DNA from: Siphonodentalium dalli
Lineage: Eukaryota > Mollusca > Scaphopoda > Gadilida > Siphonodentaliidae
Length of the DNA stretch: 64,000 nucleotides
Direction: 5' to 3'
NCBI GenBank assembly: GCA_032622095.1
Contig: CP136067.1
Coordinates: 128,995,030 to 129,059,029 of the forward strand
How positions within the stretch are numbered: the stretch's first letter is position 1; the number at the start of each line of letters is the position of its first letter. The notes under the pieces are model-generated. The model was not told the origin of the DNA, did no database searches, and saw only the letters and a list, made by a program, of their open reading frames with translations. This document shows, piece after piece, positions 46,387 to 55,459 of the stretch. The position numbers were made by a program, and so were the translations under genes.

Positions 46387-46581
46387 TTAGTTTGTGTATG
46401 GCACTATTAATTCCATGTAACGTTTCGCAAGTTCGTATAGGACATCGTTAGAGTAGCACAGTTCGGGATGGGGGTCTAGACACATCTCTAACTGGGGATA
46501 ATTCAAATCCACCCATGTACAATGGCTCCTCAATTGCTGGTAACCACAAAAGCACCACTCAATATTTTCTACATTCGACAT
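46387..46581 (-). CDS. Short cysteine-rich frame, tentative RAMP-like domain
   Basis: Encodes about 64 residues and ends in TAA. The core reads IEWCFCGYQQLRSHCTWVDL, then a ...MCLDPHP... segment and ELAKRYMEL. By eye the order WC - Y..L - CTW - C - RY resembles the extracellular domain of receptor activity-modifying proteins (accessory subunits of calcitonin-type receptors), including Y-x-x-L followed by C-T-W. The late conserved Cys after RY is absent and no membrane segment follows. A possible acceptor (GAATGTAG) precedes the core, but its pyrimidine tract is poor. It could be an exon, a relic or chance; the composition looks more protein-like than neighbouring frames. Confidence 0.3.
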   Translation of the reverse strand: MSNVENIEWCFCGYQQLRSHCTWVDLNYPQLEMCLDPHPELCYSNDVLYELAKRYMELIVPYTN

Positions 46582-46754
46582 TTTTCCAACCGAGGAGGGG
46601 GGGGGGGGGGGTGGGTTCTAAACGCTAATCGAAAATAAGAATATTTAGAAGACCCTCTAGCTTTTCGACCCTGGTGCAATAACTTACACGATTATAACTT
46701 CATACCTGTACGGTTATTGGCATTTTCTTTTCCTTTTTTTTTCGACACAAAATC

Positions 46755-47086
46755 CAAGCCTGCAAATAGTGTGCCTGTCATTTGCAGAATGAGGTCGATA
46801 AAGGGTGAATTTAGTGATGCTATCCCTCTGGGGATCTCATTTATGTGTAGGCCTCATCTTCTGAGAAGTCACAAATTAACATTGTTTTAGTGACTTTTTC
46901 CCTGTATATCACCTAATTTTCAGAAGATAAATGCATAATCGATGTGACTAATGCATGGGTGAACAACACCAACTTCAACTTGGGGAAATCAATCTGATCC
47001 TAGGTCTCCCATAGCAGTTTAGTCGCCAAAATTCACCCTCTTGGAACCTCATTCTGCAATTGACAGACACACTGTTTGCAGACTTG
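46755..47086 (+). mobile_element. Double-hairpin element, CAAGCCTGCAAATAG family, degraded copy
   Basis: Ends CAAGCCTGCAAATAGTG and CACTGTTTGCAGACTTG with TGTCATTTGCAGAATGAGG blocks inside. Hairpin arms (GGGTGAATTTAGTGATGC) have decayed. The middle (TCATCTTCTGA.AAGT, AACATTGTTTAG) is shared with 47184-47630. Confidence 0.7.
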
Positions 47087-47183
47087 GTATGTTCCTGACA
47101 TACATGTAGATACAACTATGCGAAATTATTCTACTTTTTGGCACAGGTACTTGACATTCATTGTATATAGTCGAAGGCACTTA

Positions 47184-47630
47184 TCAAGTCTGCAAATAGC
47201 GTGTCTGTCATTTGCAGAATGAGGTCCACAGAGGGTGAATTTAGTGATGCTATCACAGACAGCGGGCTAGCATCACCAAATTCACCATCTGGAGACCTCA
47301 TTCTGCTTAAGCTTCATCTTCTGAAAAGTATCTATAGCCTCAAATTAACATTGTTTAGTTACGTTTTCCATTCTGGGAAGTTTCAATATCCCCTAATTTG
47401 CAGAAGATAAAATGCATAATCGAGGTGCCCAACGGGCAATGGGTGATCACCACCAACTTCAACTGGGGAACTTCATTCTGATCCTAGATCTACCATAGCA
47501 GTTGATGGCCTAAGCAGAATGAGGCCCCCAGAGGGTGAATTTAGTGATGCTAGCCCGCTATGCGGGATAGCGTCACTAAATTCACCCTCTGGGGACCTCA
47601 TTCTGCAAATGACAGACACGCTATTTGCAG
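47184..47630 (+). mobile_element. Double-hairpin element, CAAGTCTGCAAATAG family
   Basis: Each end is a hairpin of about 94 nt (47215-47310 and 47513-47606) with arms GCAGAATGAGGTCC.CAGAGG and GTGAATTTAGTGATGCTA. The unique spacer matches the preceding copy. Outer ends are CAAGTCTGCAAATAGCG and CGCTATTTGCAG. The layout parallels the CCAATGCATTCTC MITEs although the sequence is unrelated. Confidence 0.8.
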
Positions 47631-47958
47631 CCGAAGGTGCTGATGGTTATGTTACTCACGGTAGTTTCTTTCCACGCATCGCCATCTTGATTCAATTATC
47701 TGGAGAGAAATTCAGATAAACAAGCAAATTAGAGGATTGATTGTAAAACTCGCGAGGATGCATCAATTTGTTAAGGTGGCTGAGGCCAACAGGTGAAATA
47801 ACTACTTCATGCAATAACAATAATCATTCTGATTTACCATCGACTGCAGATGTATAATGATGTTAACCGTTTGAAACGGGCGCTCACATCAATAACATGG
47901 GGTCTACTCTATGACTAAAAGTACATATTGGGGATATATAACATATTTGACACGTTTA

Positions 47959-48130
47959 TCTATATATGTATAAAATAGTAGGATCTGTATATCTGTTCGC
48001 GATTTTTTTCCCAGACCATGGACCGATTTCAACCAAATGTGGTGTGATGACTCGGAGTACCCCGGCGGATGTTAGCAGAAGATTTTCCAAATTTGATTTA
48101 AAAATAAAAAATTGAATTCAAACAAAATGT
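47959..48130 (+). mobile_element. Helitron-like 5' end
   Basis: Starts TCTATATATGTATAAAATAG after an A, then GATCTGTATATCTGT and GGACCGATTTCAACCAAATG. Collinear with 8285-8458 on the other strand. The 3' end is undefined; sequence past 48130 is not shared with the other copy. Confidence 0.5.
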
Positions 48131-48347
48131 TGTCAATTTGAGCAAGGAGTTCAATCTTGGGCTTTGGCGTTGGCCAGCGGTGAACCAACAAGACATGTAT
48201 GTCTGCAACCGACGAATCAAACGCCGAGAACAGATGAGTTGCGGAATCTGACAAAGTAATACGGTACACCATATATAGTCGCGGGGCAGTATTTTGCTCC
48301 CCACTGTTTTCCAGAGTGACAGTTCCAACTTGGGAGGATGATGTCAC
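48072..48347 (-). CDS. Weak hypothetical open frame (91 codons)
   Basis: No family recognised. The N-terminal 70 residues (MTSSSQVGTVTLENSGEQN..., then RLYMVYRITLSDSATHLFSA) look protein-like in composition. The last 20 residues overlap the Helitron-like leader and are hydrophobic. It may be a gene fragment carried next to the Helitron-like end, which would fit the known habit of Helitrons capturing exons, but a chance frame is at least as likely. Confidence 0.2.
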   Translation of the reverse strand: MTSSSQVGTVTLENSGEQNTAPRLYMVYRITLSDSATHLFSAFDSSVADIHVLLVHRWPTPKPKIELLAQIDNILFEFNFLFLNQIWKIFC

Positions 48348-48378
48348 GGTGTTTGTATGTCGGCTTTAGGTTTCGAAT

Positions 48379-48560
48379 TAACCCTTTCTATACTAAATGG
48401 ATTATCCGTTCAGTTATAAAATTATACAATAGAACGGTTTAATATTCACTTGGAGGTGTGTTCAGGTAACAAATGCAGACGACAGACAGAAAACAGATAA
48501 CACAAGAGCAGAATGATTCATATTCTTTGGTGGGAAATGAACATTTCCTCAGGAAACTAC
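48379..48560 (+). mobile_element. TTAACCCTTTCTATAC repeat, partial
   Basis: TTAA then CCCTTTCTATACTAAATGG. Body collinear with 38270-38430 in the EF-hand intron. The right end is not identified. Confidence 0.5.
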
Positions 48561-48647
48561 TCATCAATGAGTATTTATTATAGAAAATATTAACGGGGTT
48601 GGGAACTCGCAATTCAATAAACGCACAAGAGCACGATTGCTAAAATA

Positions 48648-48918
48648 CGGACATACAGCGGACATACAGTGGACATACAGCGGACATACAGCGGACATAC
48701 AGTGGAAATACAGCGGACATACAGCGGACATACAGCGGGCACACATACATACAGTGGACATACAGTGGACATACAGTGGACATACAGCGGACATACAGCG
48801 GACATACAGCGGGCACACATACATACAGCGGACATACAGCGGACATACAGCGGACATACAGCGGACATACAGCGGGCACACATACATACAGTGGACATAC
48901 AGTGGACATACAGTGGAC
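48648..48918 (+). repeat. 11-bp minisatellite with interspersed spacer motif
   Basis: CGGACATACAG and TGGACATACAG units are interrupted three times by CGGGCACACATACATACAG (near 48736, 48811 and 48873), giving a second-level periodicity. Since 11 is not a multiple of 3 and stops are absent, long repetitive frames arise on both strands. Confidence 0.95.
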
Positions 48919-49055
48919 GCAGAATTTTGCAGAGGAACTGAATTCGGTACAATCAGATGTATCTATACATACGGACTGTCATACATTATATGAGCTATGA
49001 TTGATTTGAAACTCATTTTGAAAACAAGTGGTCATACACAGAGTTGTGTAGTAGC

Positions 49056-49150
49056 GGCGTGTATTTTTGACATTGTTTGCGTATTTTTGACATTGTTTGG
49101 GTATTTTTGACATGTTTGTGTATTTTTGACACGATTTGTGTATTTTTTCA
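49056..49150 (+). repeat. 20-21-bp tandem repeat, four to five copies
   Basis: GTATTTTTGACATTGTTTG-like units in a row, the last ones with ACATG or ACACGA variants. Confidence 0.9.
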
Positions 49151-49331
49151 TGATTTGGTCCTTCAAGTCTCTCCGACATGAACACTGGGTTCGCGGGTGG
49201 GTACATTGCCGAAATTCCATAAAAGCATGCAGCCTCGAGCTGTATAGTGGTCGTTCTCGCTGTGGTTTATATCAATGTGTTATATCTCGGAGTCTTCAAT
49301 ATTATTTCCTGCGATATGGCAACTGACGTTT

Positions 49332-49427
49332 CTGACATGTATGTATCAACTCCTACCCGAACCTGAGTTCACCGATAGCCTGACATGTATGTATCAACTC
49401 GTACCCGAACCTGAGTTCACCGATAGA
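49332..49427 (+). repeat. 48-bp exact-type tandem duplication
   Basis: CTGACATGTATGTATCAACT begins at 49332 and again at 49380. The two copies differ at one noticed base (CTCCTACC versus CTCGTACC). Confidence 0.9.
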
Positions 49428-49958
49428 AATATTTCTGCAGTCTCGTAAAAAACATTGACGAACAGTTGATGTTTTTCTCTGTTGATTTATATACATCTCT
49501 CATATTATCTTTGTGTCTTCGTTATTATTTTCTGCGGTGTGGCAAATTAATTCGCATGTTCCCCCGGGACATTATATTGCTTCACTCATAGAAATACCAA
49601 AGAGTGCCGCCCGTTATTGCAATCTCGACTGCGAGGTGGGAATACACAGGCTGGTATATGTATCTGCGTCCTGTAGCTGTAGCGAATTTGCAGACATACC
49701 CAAGTAATATGTGCATTTACCTATTACATTACGCCGATAGTTTCTCCATATCATTTTTTCTCTGTATATAGTGCTGGCTGCGACAAATTTCAGACCACGA
49801 CTACTTGAAATATGCTGAAATAGTACCGGATGCACAACATGACTTGCACCATATTGACTGATATGGTTGTGGTGTTCTCGAAACATTTCGAATCGAAAAG
49901 GTAATATGAGAAGAAAGGGGAACAATGATAAGAGATGGTTTCTGTCACAGTCACTCAC

Positions 49959-50082
49959 TTGACAGTCGGGTCTTGCACCATCCAGAGAGATGAGCCCCGA
50001 CCGACCTTTTATCAACCGCATGGCATTGCACCCTTTACAGTGTCTTCCGAACCCGTAGTATAAGGCCAAATGACACTCTTCA
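49959..50082 (-). CDS. Candidate cysteine-rich internal exon
   Basis: The minus strand has a good acceptor (TTTATTGTCCTCCACAAG, after a TA microsatellite) and a good donor (AA|GTGAGTGA) 124 bp apart, open in one frame. The product is about 41 residues, starting EECHLALYYGFGRHCKGCNA and ending GARPDCQ, with Cys at four positions as in secreted or receptor exons. No family recognised. No neighbouring exons were found, and the total open frame (49614-50234) includes the TA-repeat run, which is not coding. Confidence 0.25.
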
Positions 50083-50099
50083 CTTGTGGAGGACAATAA

Positions 50100-50100
<1 letters not shown>

Positions 50101-50150
<50 letters not shown>
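50101..50150 (+). repeat. TA microsatellite
   Basis: About 50 bp of uninterrupted TA dinucleotide. It yields an alternating Tyr-Ile run in the minus-strand frame. Confidence 0.97.
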
Positions 50151-50151
<1 letters not shown>

Positions 50152-50405
50152 CATTCTATTACCGTCGCCCTCCACTTATAAAACTTAATAATATGTTCGT
50201 GCGTTGTCTGGCGACGGCATATTGCTACACTCATATTTTAACAATTACCTAAATGTATACCATCCGTTATTACAATATCGACCGCGAAGTGGGACTACTC
50301 ATGCTGGTAATCTGCGTCCTATAGCTTTAACGAATTTACAGACATACAAAAGCACAATGTACCTATTGCATCATAATGGTAGTGCGGTTGTCCATTTTCT
50401 TCCCT

Positions 50406-51134
50406 GTAACAATCTCTATATCACAGCGCACCAGTCATACTTCATTTCTGAATCTGTCATCGGTTGGGTTCTAGTCTGTGTTTTTTATATTTAGCGCAGG
50501 GTTTTCTAGCCAAAAAAGTCAAATTTCCTAAATTCTCACACTAAAAACTTAATGACAGAATGGAGAATGCAGACATAAACATTATTGCAAGCACTTTGCC
50601 TTCCGAGATAAAATGTTCACAGTGTGCTTGGGTTTTGGGCTTAGACAAACATTCTTGAACAGAAAAGGTCTTATGCATCAAACATACAAGACTAAAGTCT
50701 CGCAATGTGCGGGGTACGTTAGACAGTTCGCGTATATCACCGTATTGCGTGTATAAATAAATCGGCAGCGTTTGGAACATAGATGTGATGTTGAAAATGA
50801 AATAAAATAGTTTGAAACGGTGCCATGCAATTGACCCACATGTCAATCTTGACATTTTCCAATTTCTCAAGAGGAATGATTGTTTGATGTTTTGTACAAA
50901 ATCTCTCATCCATGGACACATATCATGAATTCATTATGCTCAGGTCTGCGGCGGACATTTTTGCATTGCTAATTCTCCGGGTGTGAATTTGGGGCTGACC
51001 TAAATAATTATGCCATGCTTGGGATTATTCTAGGAGGGATTTTTATACAATTGTTCAACAAAAAAAAACACTATGATAGCTGTCTGCTTAGGGTCTCCAC
51101 GTTATAGTCCTATACACTTAATGATGTGTGTCGA
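50406..51134. other. No gene supported
   Basis: A 126-codon minus frame (50541-50921) has no recognisable domain or clear splice sites. Possible weak coding remnant only. Confidence 0.3.
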
Positions 51135-51138
51135 TTAA

Positions 51139-51527
51139 CCCTTTACCCAACAAACCGGCCAAAAACGGCAATATAAAGCTGCAACAGCCTAAATTATCTT
51201 GGGTCTGTCTCAATAAAACCATACAAATATGGATATCATTGGAACCGGCTCATTGACCACATTGTGATGGTTACAGTTATGCACTGTGCCAATGCATTCT
51301 CTTATATATGCGAGTCGACCATAGGTCGCCTCGCATATATAAGAGAATGCATTGGCCTAAAAAAATCTTTTTTTAACACTTTTTACCATTTTTTCTTACA
51401 TTCTTTAACAATTTTATAATTTTTAATGTGTTAAGACAATGCATTCTCTTATATATGCGAGGCGACCTATGGTCGACTCGCATATATAAGAGAATGCATT
51501 GGCACAGGGCCGTTGTTGGGCAAAGGG
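51139..51527 (+). mobile_element. TTAA-flanked MITE, CCCTTTACCC family, copy 2 (complete)
   Basis: TTAA at 51135-51138 and 51528-51531. Ends CCCTTTACCCAACAAACC and TTGTTGGGCAAAGGG. It carries the intact paired hairpin module (two CCAATGCATTCTC hairpins around an AT-rich spacer). TTAA with a CCC start suits piggyBac-type mobilisation. Confidence 0.9.
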
Positions 51528-51531
51528 TTAA

Positions 51532-52070
51532 CCATGCGTACATGTTCTTGCCTGGCCCTGCCTGTCCTCTACCACATTCGACTACGCAAATAGCTAGTGC
51601 ATGCTGACTGCTGAGTGTATCGATTGTGTAGATACTGCATATTCATTATGCAGATGACAGGGCAAATGTTTTCTATATTTAATTTGGTTGGGGGCACGAA
51701 CACAATTTAGGGGGCACATGATTTCACAGACCCTAAAGATACGCCCCTGGCAGTGAATCCGAATCTGGTTTGATATTAGCAAATGGAGGTTAAGGTGATT
51801 CATTTATCTTATATCGGCAAGTCGGCCAGTTGGTTACGGAGGTGGTGTCGGTGATTTCTATGTGGTATTAACCCTCTACTACTTTGCATGTAACGATGAT
51901 ATACACTTAGCATGACACATGGTTAGTAAACTGCAACTGATGATGGTCATATGGACACATTTTGGCATCTGTTCAACTCATTTGGAGTCAATTAAAACAA
52001 ATTTTAAATTCTACCTTTGGTGTTAGATAAAATTGGTCTTTTTTTGGTGGTACTATTTTCAAAATTCCAT
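51532..52070. other. Unique stretch
   Basis: No gene or repeat recognised. Confidence 0.4.
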
Positions 52071-52072
52071 TA

Positions 52073-52555
52073 ACCCTTTCAGTGCCAGGGGCCGATCTCA
52101 TCGGCCCTAATTTACGGTCTGTAAAATCGGCCCTAAAAAATTAAAAAAACCCTTTTTTCTTCTTTTTTTAAAGATTTTTTTGGGTTGAAATTTGTTTGGT
52201 TATGCTTAAGCATGCTATAGCGAATTTAAAAACAAACTGGATAAAACCTTAGGGGCATGTTAAAACTCAAAACTATCACCAAGTATTCATAGTAATAATT
52301 TTGATGCGCATGAAAACTGTAAGATTCCCTGGCACTAAACCTACAAAATAAGTCTGTTAAAGAATATAAGAAAAATTTATTAAAATTGTAAAAAATTGTA
52401 AAAAATAATAACAAATGATGAAAAATTGTTAGGCCAATGCATTCTCTTATATATGCGAGGCGACCTATGGTCGACTCGCATATATAAGAGAATGCATTGG
52501 CACAGGGTATATGGGTTGATACAAAAATCGGACTTGGCACTGAAACCGCTCCAGG
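52073..52555 (+). mobile_element. TTAA-type MITE, CCCTTTCAGTGCCA family, with one hairpin
   Basis: The left end reads TTAA then CCCTTTCAGTGCCAGGGG; the right end reads TTGGCACTGAAACCG, with the last bases decayed and TTAA lost. It contains only one CCAATGCATTCTC hairpin (52434-52502) with the adjoining AT-rich spacer. A second short hairpin (GGGCCGAT / ATCGGCCC) lies near the left end. Confidence 0.65.
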
Positions 52556-52678
52556 ATCCTGCTTCAATTTCAAATTTCTTGTCATGAGAACGAGGGGCAA
52601 TTAAATAAATTGGGACCTCGGTCATTATTATATTTGGCATTCTCTTTAATATGTCCAGCAGACATTAACCACTTTCTC

Positions 52679-52829
52679 CAAGCCTTGAAATAGTGTGTCT
52701 GTCATTTGCAGAATGAGGTCCCCAGAGGGTGAATTTATTGATGCTACCCCGCATAGCGGGCTAGCATCACCAAATTCACCCTCTGGGGACATCATTCTGC
52801 AAATGACAGACACCCTATTTCAAGGCTTG
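52679..52829. mobile_element. 151-bp near-palindromic MITE with 8-bp target duplication
   Basis: Ends CAAGCCTTG and CAAGGCTTG; almost the entire element is one hairpin centred on CCGCATAGCGG near 52754. Exact 8-bp duplications ACTTTCTC lie at 52671-52678 and 52830-52837. The arms match the hairpins of the element at 47184-47630, so this is the single-hairpin form of that family. An 8-bp duplication suits hAT-type transposases. Confidence 0.9.
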
Positions 52830-53711
52830 ACTTTCTCACGTCATCCCCGCATTTATGCATACCACCTTCCTTATGTTGGGAAAGTACATGACGGATAGGT
52901 TGTAAGCCATTATTTCTTTCACTATACCTAAGTTGACAAATGGAAAGGCTTTATAGTCCGCCATGCAGCCAGTCCTCCATTATGACTTGTTACTGTCATT
53001 CCAGAGGGCTTGGTGCGATTTTCGCCGACCCTGTCAGATTTGTCAGTTGGTCATGCAGACACCCATTTATATACCTAGACGTGTTACATGTAACAAGTCG
53101 GCCAGTTACTTATACGGGGTGGGGTCTGTGATTTCCTTGTGACCCTCTATTACTGATTCTGTCACCAATAAAAGTGACACCGTGATACGAACAGCCCTGG
53201 AGATAACGTTTCGGCATGCTTATATATACACAATATACCAACTCCCCACAAACCATCGAGGTGCAAAACTAAGACACCTCAGCTGGAAACATAAGGTCCC
53301 GTGTCTCACATATTTGGTTGGCAATACTCGGCAAGAAGCTGACACATTTACCAAGAACCAGGATTCGAACCGTATTCCCCCGAGCTAGCAGACTTATGAC
53401 GGCTTAATGCGTATTGTATGTACGTCCCTCCACCGCGTGTGTTTATGACAAGGTTATTGAGTGACAGCATGTTGAGTTAAGCTGATAATTTTGAGACAAG
53501 ATTACGCACCAACTTTACAAATTATAAATGTTCTATGGCTGGAAGATACTCGGCATGTGGTCCAACACGAACATCGGCATGTGTATAGTCGGCGCTGCCT
53601 GGATGGTAATCAATTATATATTTTTTTTTCATGTAGGTATGCGCTTCAAGACAAAACTACAGACAATGTTTATTCTGAGAAAAAAGCAACTGATAGTCTG
53701 ATATACAGGTC

Positions 53712-53928
53712 TACAGTAATGCCCAAAGTAATTGACCACTTAACCACAGCAGAATTATGGGTAATTTTTCAGGATTTAGTCGGAAATATGGCTTGTTGCC
53801 ATTCATCGGAAAGCTCTCGGCGAGAGCTTTCCGATGAATGGCAACAAGCCATATTTCCGACTAAATCCTGAAAAATTACCCATAATTCTGCTGTGGTTAA
53901 GTGGTCAATTACTTTGGGCATTACTGTA
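53712..53928. mobile_element. Perfect 217-bp palindrome with Tc1-like ends
   Basis: Arms 53712-53819 and 53821-53928 are exact reverse complements (108 bp each) around a single G at 53820. The outer ends read TACAGTAATGCCCAAAGTAA; TA plus CAGT is the usual Tc1/mariner terminal pattern. A diverged single arm lies at about 59547-59632. No protein encoded. Perfect arms with a 1-nt spacer imply very recent origin or ongoing correction. Confidence 0.95.
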
Positions 53929-54094
53929 TGTTTTGTACCGTATATTAGATGTAAGGTGTAGTATTGACGCTTTACGGAGTGCAGGTATCTCAGATTACAT
54001 TTCGCAGGTTATTACACTACATGTAGTACTATACCTTCTCTTCAACAGTGGTTTTGATACGATCCTTATTTTGTACTGTATTTTATACTTGGTC

Positions 54095-54137
54095 CAGGGG
54101 GGGGGGGGTCGGAAAAAAAATTCAGGCACGTACAGTG
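54095..54137 (+). mobile_element. 43-bp remnant of the poly-G element
   Basis: CAGGGGG with a G-run, then TCGG, an A-run and TTCAGGCACGTACAGTG: the left end of the family joined directly to a short right edge. Exact 7-bp duplications CTTGGTC lie at 54088-54094 and 54138-54144. The right terminal bases are CAGTG instead of CCCTG. Confidence 0.8.
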
Positions 54138-54144
54138 CTTGGTC

Positions 54145-55286
54145 AGAACAAAAATCGAGTTAATTTGAACGTTCCCGCCCAGTCTACATGTGGTATAAAG
54201 ACAATAAAATGACTTTTCCAGTTGAGTACAGTTCATCCAAAATGAATTCATGGACGTGACACAGAACACACATCATTATTACCTGCTACATTGTACCCAG
54301 AATATTCACATGAACATAACAGTAATATGGAATTATAGGTTGGAAAGTGTCAAGTCAAGGCACTGAGTTGTAAATGGACGTACAGAAAGATGATCAATTT
54401 GACTAGCATACAAGAGGGTGCTGTTGGAAATTAGAATATCCCCAATCGAGACCCCCTATGTTAATTTGCGTCCAGTAGCATCGAGTTTGAATATACGGGA
54501 TGAGCTAGCAAAGAATGAAGTATAATATAATGACATAATACTTGTATCATGTGACAATATATGCATGTAGTTACAAAATATATTATCCAGAATACAATGG
54601 AATGAAACGATAATCGTTTGAGGGACGTTTAGTATAACTCTAGTGATGTTTCAGTCAAAAATATAACAATTTCCTATTTACGGAAGATCTGAGGCATACA
54701 TTATTTAAACCTAGACCCCCAGCTATGACCATAGTCATTAGAAAGAACGGATCGAGAGATGAAGATAGGAATTAGAAAGATGCAAATATATTATCCTAAG
54801 ACTATATACGAAACAATATCCTGAATCGGGTGAAAAAATCACATTAATTGATTTTATGGGTATACTTGAATGATATTGTTAATTATTTTGATCGATATTT
54901 ATCGCAAATATAGTGATTATCCAGCCACAACATAAATATTTCTGAAGTGGAATTTTCTGAAGTGGACACCATCGTAAACCGTGACACTCAATCTAAGACA
55001 ATTTAAGAACAATGGACAGAATAAATGAAAAGAATAAAAATATAATATACTATACTTACATCTAATATCCTCTAATATAAGTCTAACTACGAAATAAATT
55101 ATCCAGAATAAAAACTAATCTCTCATATACTGTCGGTGTATGTTCAATGGTTCATCTATAGTTCTACCCGAAGACTAACATAAACCACTTGTGTTGATTC
55201 TTCTACCTGGGCTCGCGGCAAATTGGTATCGAATGATATGAAACACGCCAAAAACTCGGCCTAGCGATGCATTGATGTTGTGCTAA
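54145..55286. other. Unique AT-rich stretch
   Basis: No gene or repeat recognised. Small duplicated phrases (TTATCCAGAATA near 54591 and 55100) suggest local duplication. Confidence 0.4.
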
Positions 55287-55459
55287 TTGATCATAGAAGT
55301 TTGTCTATGTACCAATATATGTTCGCTAGGTGAAACACTATATCACACCAGTAATGATGGAGGCACGTGGAAGCATCATGCGGGGAGTGCTGCCGTGAAT
55401 ATGAGCGGAATCACAGAGCAATTCATCAGAGAGCATCCTAGGCATGCGGCACATGTGGT

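Larger units (their letters stand above)
49610..50400 (+). repeat. Direct repeat pair of about 150 bp
   Basis: The text 'gttattgcaatctcgactgcgaggtgggaa' with 'tctgcgtcctgtagct' near 49613-49760 recurs in diverged form near 50265-50405. The DNA between holds the exon candidate at 49959-50082 and a TA microsatellite. Confidence 0.7.

Noticed and set aside
48564-48993. Cys/Tyr-rich and His/Thr-rich frames on both strands
   Set aside because: Artefacts of the 11-bp minisatellite, which lacks stops in several frames.
49614-50234. 206-codon minus frame as a single gene
   Set aside because: It includes a Tyr-Ile run from the TA microsatellite. Only the 124-bp segment with splice-like edges was kept, at low confidence.
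53340-53400. tRNA gene on the minus strand (GGTTCGAATCC box with a TAGCTCGG block)
   Set aside because: The two boxes are far too close for a tRNA and no cloverleaf could be formed; at most a tRNA-like fragment.
53491-53871. 126-codon frame
   Set aside because: It runs across the perfect palindrome; the downstream half is the inverted arm.
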